Source: Mycobacterium sp. 1274756.6 (GTDB taxonomy: Bacteria; Actinomycetota; Actinomycetes; Mycobacteriales; Mycobacteriaceae). From it: a stretch of DNA of 64,000 nt. The DNA is taken from positions 62,001-126,000 of the forward strand of contig NZ_LZLJ01000060.1 in assembly GCF_001668625.1 (NCBI RefSeq), in the 5' to 3' direction. The position numbers and the translations under genes are program-made. The notes beneath the pieces were generated by a model, which made no database searches, had not been told where the DNA came from, and saw only the letters and a list, made by a program, of their open reading frames with translations. Of this stretch, positions 35,083 to 45,023 are shown piece after piece; position 1 is the first letter of the stretch; each line of letters begins with the position of its first letter.

Positions 35083-38000
35083 GCACGTTGCTGCGCGATG
35101 TCATCGACATCCCGGAGCGGGTCGGCGCCGACGACTACGTGCTGCGGCTCACCGACTCCACCGACGACGACGCCCACATCCGAGCCACGCTCGACGAGTA
35201 CGTGCTTACCGAGTCGCTGACCGAGAATTTCACCCAAGCAATGGATCTGGTGGCCGATGCGCTCAACCGCAACACATCACGGGCGGCGTATCTCACCGGT
35301 TCGTTCGGCTCCGGTAAGAGCCACTACATGGCGGTGCTCTACGCGCTGCTCGGTAACCACCCCGCCGCGCGCACCGCGAAGTTCACCGAGCTCACCGGCT
35401 ACTACGACGGGCAGCTAGCCGGCAAGAAGATTCTGCGACTCACCTACCATCTACTCGGTGCCAAAAGCCTTGAGCAGGCGATTCTGAGCGGCTACGTCGA
35501 TCAGATCAAACGGCTGCATCCCGAGGCGCAACTGCCCGCAGTGCACGTCTCGGATGCGCTGCTCGATGACGCCGAGAACTGGCGCGCCCGGATGGGCGAC
35601 GACGAATTCCTCGCTGGATTGGGAGCGGGTTCCGGTGCCGGCTCAGGCGCAGGTCCCGCTGACGGCTTGCGTGGTGACGACGGCGGCTGGGGTGGGCTGC
35701 TCGGCGCGGGCTGGGACCTGCCCCGCTATCAAGCTGCACGCACCGCAGCACCGGAAGACCCGGAACGTCGGGAACTGGTCTCAGCACTCGTCGGCAGCTA
35801 CTTCGGGTCGTTCGTGGAGACCGCCGACTACATCGACCTAGACCGTGGCCTGGTGGTGATCTCCGAACACGCCAAGGACCTCGGCTACGACGCGGTGGTG
35901 CTGTTCCTCGATGAGCTGGTGTTGTGGTTGGCGTTCTCGATGCGCGACACCGAGTTCTTCTCCCGCGAGTCGCAGAAGATCACCAAACTGGTCGAATCGG
36001 CCGGGCGGCACCGGGCGATCCCGCTGCTGTCGTTTATTGCTCGGCAGATGGATCTGCGCAAATGGTTTGCCGACGCCGGGGCGTCGGGCGCTGAGCAGGA
36101 TGCACTGGATCGGGCGTTTCAGTACCAGCAGGCGCGGTTCGCCGAGATCGCCCTGGGTGACAGCAATCTTGCCCAGGTCGCTAAGGCTCGGCTACTCAAA
36201 GCTAAAGACACCGCCGCGCAGGAAATCCTGGACAAAGCCTTCGCGGAGCTGACCCGCACCACCGAGGTGTGGGATGTGCTGCGTGACAGTCTCAACGTCG
36301 ACGAGAAACATCGCGGCGCCTCCGAGGCCGAGTTCCGACTGACCTATCCGTTCTCCCCGGTGCTGGTGTCCACGCTGCGCAACCTGTCGTCGGTGATGCA
36401 GCGCGAACGTACCGCGCTGAAGGTGATGCAACGCATGTTGGTGGATCGCCGCGACACCCTCACCGTCGATGATCTAATCCCGGTCGGTGATGCCTTCGAC
36501 TACATCGTCGAGGGCGGCGAACCGATTGACTCGCACGCCGGGGCGATGTTTAAGGCCGCCAATGACCTCTACACCAACCGGCTGCTGCCTGCGCTGCTGG
36601 AAAAACACTCGGTCAGCCGCGACCAGCTCACCGAGGACCCGACATCGGTGCCGTCGGGCTTCCGCGCGCAGGAGCGCATCGCGAAAACGCTGCTGCTCTC
36701 CGCGATCGCTCCCAACGTGCCGGCCCTGCGCGACATCACCGCCTCGCGGCTGGCTGCGCTGAACCACGGCTCGATCAAAACGATGGTCGCCGGGGGCGAG
36801 GCCCGCGTCGTGCTTGGCGTGGTCCGAGAGTGGGCGTCCAAAGAGGTTCCGGAGATCACCGTCTCCGAGGGCGCCAATCCCGTAATCCGAGTTCAACTGG
36901 CCGACGTCGACTACCAGTCGATCCTGGACCGGGTGCGCGGTGAAGACAACGCCGGGCGTCGCCGCGTGTTGCTGCGTACCCTGATCCACCAGGCACTCGG
37001 AGTCACCGACGGACGCGACGACCTGACCGGGGCGGTGGCCCGCACCGTGACTTGGCGAGGTTCGCGTCGCGAGGTTGACGTGGTATTCGGCAACGTCCGC
37101 GATGCCACGTCGCTACCCGAGCAGTCCTTCGACAACCGGCCCGGCACCTTCCGGGTGGTGGTCGACTACCCGTTCGATGAGGCCGGGCACACCAGTGCTG
37201 ATGACATCAGCCGGATCGACCGGCTGCTGGCCAGCGGTGACCGGCACACCATCGTGTGGTTACCGCGGTTTTTCACCGAGGCCGCCAACGACGATCTGGC
37301 GCTGCTGGTGAAGTTGGATTGGCTGTTCACCGGCAGCGGTGACCGGTGGAAAGAGAACTCCAACCACCTTTCGGCCACCGATCAGGCCCAAGCTCGCGGC
37401 ATCCTGGAGAACCTGCTGCGGGGCACTATGACCAGCTTTCAAAACATGCTTAAACAGGCCTACGGCATCGAGCGGGCCGACCCGAAGCACATCGTGGCCG
37501 ATTCCGAACAGTTCGAGGTGCTGACGTCGCTCAGCCGCGATTTCACTCCGTCGCTGCCACCGGCGGCCAGCCTGGAAGACGCCTTCCTGAGCGTGATCGA
37601 CCAGGCGTTCTCGGCGATCTACCCGGCCCATCCGAAGTTCGAACCGTCAGAGGACGAAGTCACCGCCCGCAATTTCGAAACGCTGCGCGAGTACGTCGAA
37701 AAAGCCACCGCCCACCGCGACGGACGGGTGCCCACCAGCCCCGGAACGGACCGCAAGACGGTGCGCCGCATCGCCGGGCCTCTTCGGGTAGGTAAGGCCA
37801 CCGAAGACCACTACCTGTTCGCCGAGGATTCGTTCGCCTACTGGGCCGGTGAACTTGACCGAACCGCCGCAACCACCGACCCGGTGACGGTCGGGGCGCT
37901 GCAGGACCACATCGATGCCATCACCCCGGCGTGGGGGCTACGCCCCGAGGCACGGGATCTGGTGATCAGCGCCTGGGCGTTGCTGCGCAAACGTGCTTGG

Positions 38001-38783
38001 TTTGAGGCCGGCAGTGCTGCGGCAGCCCCGGCGTTAGGCCGGATGCGTCCCAACATCGAGCTGCGTGCCGAGGAGCTGCCAGACCAGCAAGCCTGGGATA
38101 CTGCCCGAGCCAACGCAGCCAAGCTGTTCGGCTACACCAGCCCCCGGACCTATTTGACTGGAGCCAATGTGGCCGAGTTCGCCACCGAGGTGCGTGCGCT
38201 GGCCAACGCCAGCATCAGTGACTTGGGTTCGCTGATCACCGAGTTGGAGTCTGCGCATCACCGGTTGGCTGCCGAGCCCGGCGATGACGACCGGCTCGGT
38301 ATCGCCCGCGCATTGCACAGCTTCGTAGAGAAGCTGTATGCGACGTCGGGCAATGTGGCCGTTATCAACGCGATGGCCGACGTGACGTTGCCGGTGGCCG
38401 TGCAGACCGCTGGGACGATCCGAAACGACGCTGCCGCCGATGCCCGGTCGCTACGGAATTTTCAGTGGAGGCTGCTGTCGAACCTGCGAGAAGGGGCAGA
38501 GCGCTCTGGTGCGTCCGGTGACGATGCGCGCAGCATTTGGCGATCGCTGCAGGGCGCGATTTCCGTGCCGGGCCGTAACCTCAGCGATGAGCTTGCCGCC
38601 GGGCTGAATAGGGTCGTCGAGTGGGTTGCGTCGGGCAAACCCGGCCCGCCGCCGAAGCCCAAGGGCCCGTCCGGAAGTGTTGTGCTGTCCAGGCCGACCG
38701 ACCTCACTGAATTGAAGGATTCGCTATCGCAGGCCAGCATTGAACCCGGCCAGCAGGTCCACGTGCACTGGTGGGTCGAGTGA
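35079..38783 (+). CDS. pglY: PglY, BREX type 2 ATPase
   Basis: This is a 1234-residue ATPase of the BrxC/PglY type. Walker A is LTGSFGSGKSHYMAVLYAL near residue 73-90, and Walker B is VVLFLDELVLWLAF near 271. An unusual glycine-alanine-serine-rich insert (GSGAGSGAGSGAGPADG) lies around residues 184-200. The C-terminus ends in a basic proline-rich linker (GKPGPPPKPKGPSG) and a short beta-type tail. The ATG overlaps the pglX stop (ATGA). PglY is a core part of the complex that also contains PglX and PglZ in BREX systems. Confidence 0.94.
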   Translation: MSTLLRDVIDIPERVGADDYVLRLTDSTDDDAHIRATLDEYVLTESLTENFTQAMDLVADALNRNTSRAAYLTGSFGSGKSHYMAVLYALLGNHPAARTAKFTELTGYYDGQLAGKKILRLTYHLLGAKSLEQAILSGYVDQIKRLHPEAQLPAVHVSDALLDDAENWRARMGDDEFLAGLGAGSGAGSGAGPADGLRGDDGGWGGLLGAGWDLPRYQAARTAAPEDPERRELVSALVGSYFGSFVETADYIDLDRGLVVISEHAKDLGYDAVVLFLDELVLWLAFSMRDTEFFSRESQKITKLVESAGRHRAIPLLSFIARQMDLRKWFADAGASGAEQDALDRAFQYQQARFAEIALGDSNLAQVAKARLLKAKDTAAQEILDKAFAELTRTTEVWDVLRDSLNVDEKHRGASEAEFRLTYPFSPVLVSTLRNLSSVMQRERTALKVMQRMLVDRRDTLTVDDLIPVGDAFDYIVEGGEPIDSHAGAMFKAANDLYTNRLLPALLEKHSVSRDQLTEDPTSVPSGFRAQERIAKTLLLSAIAPNVPALRDITASRLAALNHGSIKTMVAGGEARVVLGVVREWASKEVPEITVSEGANPVIRVQLADVDYQSILDRVRGEDNAGRRRVLLRTLIHQALGVTDGRDDLTGAVARTVTWRGSRREVDVVFGNVRDATSLPEQSFDNRPGTFRVVVDYPFDEAGHTSADDISRIDRLLASGDRHTIVWLPRFFTEAANDDLALLVKLDWLFTGSGDRWKENSNHLSATDQAQARGILENLLRGTMTSFQNMLKQAYGIERADPKHIVADSEQFEVLTSLSRDFTPSLPPAASLEDAFLSVIDQAFSAIYPAHPKFEPSEDEVTARNFETLREYVEKATAHRDGRVPTSPGTDRKTVRRIAGPLRVGKATEDHYLFAEDSFAYWAGELDRTAATTDPVTVGALQDHIDAITPAWGLRPEARDLVISAWALLRKRAWFEAGSAAAAPALGRMRPNIELRAEELPDQQAWDTARANAAKLFGYTSPRTYLTGANVAEFATEVRALANASISDLGSLITELESAHHRLAAEPGDDDRLGIARALHSFVEKLYATSGNVAVINAMADVTLPVAVQTAGTIRNDAAADARSLRNFQWRLLSNLREGAERSGASGDDARSIWRSLQGAISVPGRNLSDELAAGLNRVVEWVASGKPGPPPKPKGPSGSVVLSRPTDLTELKDSLSQASIEPGQQVHVHWWVE

Positions 38784-41500
38784 GCACCCCAAGCGCCGTG
38801 AGCGCCCTGGTAGCCACCGAGCCGATCATCCGTGCGCGCTTGCACAAAGCGCACAGCAAGCACTACCGGAACGGTGTCCTCGGGTTGCGGGCCGAGCCCG
38901 TCTGGGGCGGTGGTGATTTCACTTTCGAAGGCACCGCCGTGCGGGTCGTGGCCTGCCCGTCGGTGTTGGCGCTGTGGGAGGCTATCGATGGCCGTGACCC
39001 GGACGCCTGGACAGTGGTGCTGACCGATGTCGACGACGACGAGCTCGGCGACACGGTGCTGGCCCATCTGCTCGACGGCCGGCTACTCACCCCGGATCCG
39101 TGGGAGGCATTGCGCGGCAATTTCTCGGCAACCACTATCGAGCCGGCCTTGTATCGGTCACCCAATGACCGCGCAGTGGCCAACGGGTTGCTTGCCTTGT
39201 TGTCAGGGGGCGACTATCGGCCAGCACCCGGCGGGGTACTAACACTCGATCACGCGATGGCTATCCTTTCGCGGGCGGTGCTCGGCATTGTCAAAGACAC
39301 CGACGTCGAGATCGACGCCCTGGCCATTCTGGAGTGGAGCCGCTCCCAAGAGGCCGTCGACGGTCTGGTTCGGTTGAGTGCCGATGGCGGCGCCGATCTG
39401 GCCGTGGTGTTTCGCGCCTGGCTGGCCGGACGGGCCGGCCGCCTGGCCACGCCGCTCGCCGCGCTGCTGGAAGCCGGGCGCATCGCCGAACTGGTTCCAC
39501 TGGGAGTGGTTGCGGGGCTGTTCGGTGCCGACAGCGTGGCCGCGAATGGCGTCGGGCTGGGGTTTTTCTTGAGTCGCTGCAGCTTGACCAGTCTCGACCA
39601 GGACGTCCTGGATGCCTGGTACACCGCAACACGGGGGCTGGTCATCAACTCGCTGGGCGAGCCGCAGCAACAGGCCGTCGTCGACGCTGCGGCCGGTATC
39701 GTCACCAGCCTCAATCTCACCGAGGTTGCCGCCGTGTCGGATCTGCTGCCGCAGGGCCTGCACGCCAGGCTCGATGTCCTCGCCGAGGCACTGACCGCGG
39801 CGGTACCGGCACCGCCGCCCCGGAATGCCGACCGCATCTTGGTCTCCGAGACGGCGCTGCGGCTCGTCGAGGACCGCTGGGCCGAGGTGCAACGGCATGT
39901 CTTTGCCCCGAAATCGACCGCGGTTGACGCCTGCGACGGCGGGGTGCGGTTGGTTCGCTGGCTCGGCACGGCGGATGGGTCCGCAACTGATTTGGCCGCT
40001 GCAGCCAACGCTTACGTGCGCTCGGGGTCCTGGGTCGATTCGGCGTTAACCAAGGCGCGCCGCGGAGCAGCCCGCCCGAGCGTGGCGGCGGGGCTGCGTG
40101 CGGTAATCGATGCTGCTCTGGCGCGACGAGGCCGCGACGATCGGCAGTTCGCCACCCTGCTAGCCGAAGCACCTGTCCCGGCGACGCCGGTCGTGGAGAC
40201 TGTGCTGCCCGAATCGGTGATCCCGGTTGCCCGCAACACCCCCAGCTTGCTGATCGTTGTCGATGCCTTGTCGCTGGCGGCCGCCAACGACCTGGTAGCC
40301 GCGATCGAGCAGCACGGCTGGCTGGAGGTCACCACCAACCCCGAAGCGCGTCGCTCGTTTGCTCTGGCCGCCTTGCCGACACTGACCGGGCGCAGTCGCT
40401 GCTCACTGTTGTGCGGCGAGCTGCGCGAAGGTTCGGATAGCGCGGAGCGCTCCGGCTTCCTTGCGCTGATCAAATCGGCGGGTCTACAAGCACCCGGCGG
40501 AGTACCTGATCCGATCTTTCACAAAGCCGCCCTCGATGCAGTCACCAGCGGAGCGTCATTAGCCACCGATGTCCGCAACGCCATCGCCGACACCGAACAC
40601 CAACGGTTAATCGCGGTGGTACTCAACTACGTCGACGACACCCTGCACCACACCGATCCGGGCCGCACCGACTGGAACTTGGACACCATCACCCACCTGC
40701 AGGCGGTCCTCGACGCAGCGAAAGATGCCGGCCGCGCGGTTATCCTTACCTCCGATCACGGCCACATCATCGATTACAAAACTGGTACCAAACTCGACCG
40801 CGCCGGCACTCTCGGCCAGCGAGCTCATCGCGACTTCGCCGTTGTCGACACCGAGCGTGAAGTGGTGGTCGAGGGGCCGCGGGTGCTCACCGACGACAAC
40901 CGGGTAGTGCTCGCCGTCGATGAGAAGGTGCGATACGGCGCCCGCAACGCGGGGTATCACGGTGGGGCGACACCAGCGGAAGCGTTGGTTCCAGTCGTGG
41001 TGCTGGTTGCTGGTCCGGTGCCCGATTGGGCAGTTCCCGTCGTCGGGGTTGAACCGCCATGGTGGCACGCTGCCGTCGCCGCCGACGTTCTGCCGTCGCC
41101 GCCTGCGGTGCCTGCGGCTCAGGACAAAGCAAAAGCACCCCTCCCGCAGCCGAGCCTGTTCGACACCGCAGAGCCGACCAAACTTGAGCCGGCCGCCCGC
41201 CCGCTGACGCAACAGGTGCTTGCCAGCCGCGTGTACCGCAACCAACGTCAGTTGGCAGGCCGGATTGTCGTTACCGACGGGCAGATCGGCGCATTGCTTG
41301 CCGCGCTACTGGCGGCACCGGAGTTGACCACGTCGCAAGCGGCCGCAGCGCTGGCGGTACCGGTCGGCAGCGTCAACGGTGCCCTGATGCAAGTAAAACA
41401 GGTGCTCGACGTGGAGGGCTACGAGGTGCTGGGAGTCCGCGACGGAGTAATCAAACTCGATGTTGCCGCCTTGACCGAGCAGTTCGGCGTCGAGCGGTGA
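38780..41500 (+). CDS. pglZ: PglZ, BREX type 2 alkaline-phosphatase-fold protein
   Basis: This is a 906-residue protein of the PglZ family, which has the alkaline phosphatase fold. The metal-site segments are visible: LLIVVDALSLAAANDL near 489, NYVDDTLHH near 615 and VILTSDHGHIID near 654. Two tandem helical N-terminal regions precede the domain. GTG 38780 overlaps the pglY stop (GTGA), matching the spacing of the other operon genes, so it is preferred over GTG 38771. Some PglZ proteins have lost phosphatase activity; both acidic motifs are present here. Confidence 0.93.
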   Translation: MSTPSAVSALVATEPIIRARLHKAHSKHYRNGVLGLRAEPVWGGGDFTFEGTAVRVVACPSVLALWEAIDGRDPDAWTVVLTDVDDDELGDTVLAHLLDGRLLTPDPWEALRGNFSATTIEPALYRSPNDRAVANGLLALLSGGDYRPAPGGVLTLDHAMAILSRAVLGIVKDTDVEIDALAILEWSRSQEAVDGLVRLSADGGADLAVVFRAWLAGRAGRLATPLAALLEAGRIAELVPLGVVAGLFGADSVAANGVGLGFFLSRCSLTSLDQDVLDAWYTATRGLVINSLGEPQQQAVVDAAAGIVTSLNLTEVAAVSDLLPQGLHARLDVLAEALTAAVPAPPPRNADRILVSETALRLVEDRWAEVQRHVFAPKSTAVDACDGGVRLVRWLGTADGSATDLAAAANAYVRSGSWVDSALTKARRGAARPSVAAGLRAVIDAALARRGRDDRQFATLLAEAPVPATPVVETVLPESVIPVARNTPSLLIVVDALSLAAANDLVAAIEQHGWLEVTTNPEARRSFALAALPTLTGRSRCSLLCGELREGSDSAERSGFLALIKSAGLQAPGGVPDPIFHKAALDAVTSGASLATDVRNAIADTEHQRLIAVVLNYVDDTLHHTDPGRTDWNLDTITHLQAVLDAAKDAGRAVILTSDHGHIIDYKTGTKLDRAGTLGQRAHRDFAVVDTEREVVVEGPRVLTDDNRVVLAVDEKVRYGARNAGYHGGATPAEALVPVVVLVAGPVPDWAVPVVGVEPPWWHAAVAADVLPSPPAVPAAQDKAKAPLPQPSLFDTAEPTKLEPAARPLTQQVLASRVYRNQRQLAGRIVVTDGQIGALLAALLAAPELTTSQAAAALAVPVGSVNGALMQVKQVLDVEGYEVLGVRDGVIKLDVAALTEQFGVER

Positions 41501-41507
41501 GCCGGAT

Positions 41508-42785
41508 ATGAGCGGAGTATCGGCCCGGCGGCGTCGCGAGATACTCGATGCACTGCGCCGCGGCACGGTGCCGTCCAACGGGCTGGATCAGTTGGCTGTT
41601 GGGCTGGGGAGATTCGAAGCAGAGCTGGATTCCGAACTTGATGTTGTCGCCGGCGGTACTGGCATGTTTAAAGCGGTCCGCGGTGAATACGGTTCGGGCA
41701 AAACGTTCTTCGCACGCTGGTTGGCTGATCGGGCGGTCAAAAAGGGTTTCGCTGTAGCCGAAGTCCAGATCAATGAGATCGACACCCCGCTGCACAAACT
41801 GGAAACGGTGTATCGGCGCAGCATCGAATCGCTGCGCACCGCATCGCTGCAACCCAGCGCGCTGCGGCCGATCCTTGACGCGTGGTTGTTCACCATCGAA
41901 CATGACGCGAGCCAGGAGGGCATTGATGTCGACACGCTGCTGGAACGTCGCCTCGCCGATGTCGCCATCCGGGCGCCGTTGTTCCCGTTAGCAATCCGTG
42001 CCTACCGTCGTTTCGTTGCCGACGGTGACCACGACGGTGCCGACGGACTGGTGGCCTGGCTAGGCGGACAGCCGCACGTCGCCGCGACGGTGAAACGGCG
42101 CGCCGGCATCAAAGGCGACTTGGATCACTACCTGGCGTTGGGGTTCCTGCGCGGCCTGCTAGCGATCCTGGCCGACGCTGGCAACCCCGGCCTGCTGCTG
42201 GTGCTCGATGAGGTGGAGACATTGCAACGAGTACGCAGCGATGCGCGGGCCAAGGCGCTCAACGCGCTGCGGCAGTTGGTCGACGAAGTTCACGACGGAC
42301 ACTTTCCGGGGTTGTATCTGCTGATTACCGGCACCCCAGCGTTTTTCGAAGGCCGGCAAGGCATTGCCCTACTGCCACCGCTGGCCGACCGCCTGCACAC
42401 GGAGTTCAGCAAAGAGCCGCGCTTCGACAACCCGCGCGCACCCCAGCTGCGGCTCACCGGGTTCGACCAGGAGCGGCTGGTCGAATTAGGCGTGCGAGTG
42501 CGTGACTTGTACGTCTCCGGCGTGGCCGAGCCCGACCGGGTGCGTTCGGTCGCCGACGATACTTTTCTGGATCGGTTCGCCACGGCCGTCGCCGGTGAGC
42601 TCGGCGGCAAGGTGGGGATCGCGCCACGGCTGTTTCTGCGCAAGCTGGTCGACGTGCTCGACAAGATCGACCAGTTCCCCGACTTCGACCCGTACAACGA
42701 CTACGAAGTGACCATCTCCCCCACCGAGTTGTCCGCCGCCGAACGAGCCGAGCTAACCGCCGGTGACGTACCGCTCGATCTGTGA
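41508..42785 (+). CDS. brxD: BrxD, BREX ATP-binding protein
   Basis: This is a 425-residue P-loop ATPase with Walker A VRGEYGSGKTFFARWLADRA near 56-75 and Walker B LLLVLDEVETLQRVRSD near 229. The N-terminus ARRRREILDALRRGTVPSNG is typical of the BREX BrxD family. It starts 7 bp after pglZ. Its stop overlaps the next start (TGATG). BrxD is found in BREX types with PglW and a helicase, and its biochemical role is not established. Confidence 0.92.
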   Translation: MSGVSARRRREILDALRRGTVPSNGLDQLAVGLGRFEAELDSELDVVAGGTGMFKAVRGEYGSGKTFFARWLADRAVKKGFAVAEVQINEIDTPLHKLETVYRRSIESLRTASLQPSALRPILDAWLFTIEHDASQEGIDVDTLLERRLADVAIRAPLFPLAIRAYRRFVADGDHDGADGLVAWLGGQPHVAATVKRRAGIKGDLDHYLALGFLRGLLAILADAGNPGLLLVLDEVETLQRVRSDARAKALNALRQLVDEVHDGHFPGLYLLITGTPAFFEGRQGIALLPPLADRLHTEFSKEPRFDNPRAPQLRLTGFDQERLVELGVRVRDLYVSGVAEPDRVRSVADDTFLDRFATAVAGELGGKVGIAPRLFLRKLVDVLDKIDQFPDFDPYNDYEVTISPTELSAAERAELTAGDVPLDL

Positions 42786-44878
42786 TGGAGGCTTTCGCTG
42801 CGCTGCATCCGGGCGTGCAGTACCACCTGGCGAACACGTTGCGCTGGAGTGAGCTGCGCCCCACCCAGGCCAAGGCCGTTGCACCCATACTGGCTGGCCA
42901 CGACACGCTTGTGCTGGCACCGACCGCCGGCGGCAAAACTGAGGCGGCAGCGTTCCCCCTGCTATCCCGAATGGCCGACGAGGATTGGCAGGGCGTCTCG
43001 GTGCTTTACGTCTGCCCGCTGCGGGCGCTGCTGAACAACCTGCAGCCCCGCCTGCACGGGTACGCGCAGTGGTTGGGGCGTTCAGCAGCGGTCTGGCACG
43101 GCGATGTGAGTCAGCCGCAACGCCAACGCATCCTGGCCGAGCAGCCCGACATTCTGTTGACCACCCCGGAATCTCTCGAGTCGATGCTGGTTTCCACCAA
43201 GGTTGATCCGCGGGTGCTGTTCACCGGGCTGCGCGCGGTGGTGGTCGATGAGATCCACGCATTCGCCGGGGATGACCGCGGCTGGCATCTGCTGGCGGTG
43301 CTGGAACGGCTGTCACGGATCGCCGGCCGAGAGTTGCAGCGGATCGGGTTATCGGCCACCGTCGGCAACCCGGATGAGTTGCTGGCCTGGTTGCAGGGCA
43401 GCTTCCGGGACCGTATTCAGGTTGTGATTGCTGCTCCCGAGGTGGCCGCACCCGCCGCCCCCAACATCACCGTGGACTACGTCGGCTCCATCGATAACGC
43501 CGCCACCGTCATCGCCGCCCTGCATCGCGGCGAAAAGCGGCTGGTATTCGTTGATAGCCGTCGACAGGCCGAAGAACTTGGTGCCGGCCTGCGGGAGCGT
43601 GGCGTCGAAACCTACTTGTCGCATTCGTCGCTGTCGGCTGTCGAACGGCGTCGCTCGGAGGCCGCGTTCGCCGAGGCTCGCGACACCGTGATCGTGGCGA
43701 CGTCAACGCTGGAATTGGGCATCGATGTCGGGGACTTAGACCGGGTCATTCAGATTGGTTCCACCCGCACCGTAGCGTCGTTTCTGCAGCGGCTGGGCCG
43801 CACCGGGAGGCGGCCGAGGTCTTCGCGTAACTGTCTGTTCTTGTGTATCGATGACGAGCAAGTGCTGCTGGCCGCCGGGATGTTGCACCGGTGGGCCGCC
43901 GGGTGGGTGGAACCGATCGTGCCGCCGCCGCACCCGCGTCACATCGCCGCCCAGCAGATGATGGCGCTTTGCCTGCAGCAGCACCGTATCGGTGTCGGCG
44001 AGTGGGCGCAGTGGTGGGGTGATCTGCCGGTGTTCGATGAGTCTGCGCCGCAGATCGTGGACTACCTGATCTCCCAGGGTTATTTCGAGCGTGATGGCCC
44101 GTTCTTGCAGATCGGTCCGGAGGCCGAGCGGCGGTTTGGACGCCGCTACTTCTCCGATCTGACAGCGGTGTTCACCGCGCCGCCGGAGTTTTTGGTGTTG
44201 GCCGGCCGCATGGAGGTGGGCACCATCGGCACCGATCTGCTCACCGAAGAAGTCGACGGTCCTCGGGTGTTGCTGTTAGGTGGCCGCTCCTGGCAGGTGA
44301 CGCACGTCGACTGGGAACGGCGGCGGTGTTTTGTCGAAGCTGTCGATGGCGGCGGAAAAGCCAAATGGTCGGGCGATTCGGGTGGCCTGTCTTATGACAT
44401 CGCCCGCGGGATGCGCGACGTGGTGCTGGGCGCCGATCCCGAGGGTGTGGCCTTCACCGAGCGTGCTGCTGGGGTGCTGGCTGCCCTGCGATCCAGTTAT
44501 AGCGGTACCGTCGCTTCGGATCGGTTGATCGTGCGGATGCCCGGCGATTCCGCCGGCCGGTGGTGGACGTGGGCGGGCACCGCCGCCAACCGCAGCTTGC
44601 AAGCGTCGCTGCCGAGCATCATCGACCCGCGGCAACGCCTCGATGAGAAATCAATTCGGCTGCTCCCCGGGATTACCGTTTCGGAGTTTTCCGATGCCCT
44701 TGTCAGTGTGGCCTGGCAGGATCCAGATGTCGATGCGAATGCGCTTCGCGGGCTCAAGTTTTCAGCAGCGTTGCCGACGGAACTGGCCATGCACACGCTG
44801 GGCGCCCGCCTGGGCGACGAACCCCGCGCACGCGAAGTAGCCGACCACGAACGGTCAATCATCAAAGGAGAAGGTTGA
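42785..44878 (+). CDS. brxHI: BrxHI, BREX Lhr-like DEAD/DEAH helicase
   Basis: This is a 697-residue superfamily 2 helicase. It has the Q-motif region LRWSELRPTQAKAVAPIL, Walker A VLAPTAGGKTEAAAF near 43-57, DEIHAF near 154, TSTLELGIDVGDLDRV and the arginine finger motif RLGRTGRR near 335. It is similar to Lhr helicases and matches BrxHI, the helicase of BREX types with PglW. ATG 42785 overlaps the brxD stop; GTG 42782 is one codon earlier. It ends the BREX-2 set. Confidence 0.92.
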   Translation: MEAFAALHPGVQYHLANTLRWSELRPTQAKAVAPILAGHDTLVLAPTAGGKTEAAAFPLLSRMADEDWQGVSVLYVCPLRALLNNLQPRLHGYAQWLGRSAAVWHGDVSQPQRQRILAEQPDILLTTPESLESMLVSTKVDPRVLFTGLRAVVVDEIHAFAGDDRGWHLLAVLERLSRIAGRELQRIGLSATVGNPDELLAWLQGSFRDRIQVVIAAPEVAAPAAPNITVDYVGSIDNAATVIAALHRGEKRLVFVDSRRQAEELGAGLRERGVETYLSHSSLSAVERRRSEAAFAEARDTVIVATSTLELGIDVGDLDRVIQIGSTRTVASFLQRLGRTGRRPRSSRNCLFLCIDDEQVLLAAGMLHRWAAGWVEPIVPPPHPRHIAAQQMMALCLQQHRIGVGEWAQWWGDLPVFDESAPQIVDYLISQGYFERDGPFLQIGPEAERRFGRRYFSDLTAVFTAPPEFLVLAGRMEVGTIGTDLLTEEVDGPRVLLLGGRSWQVTHVDWERRRCFVEAVDGGGKAKWSGDSGGLSYDIARGMRDVVLGADPEGVAFTERAAGVLAALRSSYSGTVASDRLIVRMPGDSAGRWWTWAGTAANRSLQASLPSIIDPRQRLDEKSIRLLPGITVSEFSDALVSVAWQDPDVDANALRGLKFSAALPTELAMHTLGARLGDEPRAREVADHERSIIKGEG

Positions 44879-45023
44879 CATGGTCGAGCCGGGCGTACGG
44901 AGCAGCATCAGACAGGGGGCCGCCACTAGCAAGCTGGTAAGCCATAACTCAGCCGAATTCGGTAACGTTGGTCAATTCTCAAAATTCGTCATGCTTAGCC
45001 GGCGCTAAGCGCAGAATTAGGTC

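Noticed and set aside
35630-35680. GGTTCCGGTGCCGGC-like short repeats in pglY as a phase-variable tract
   Set aside because: Units are imperfect and encode a Gly/Ala/Ser linker; no evidence for slippage.
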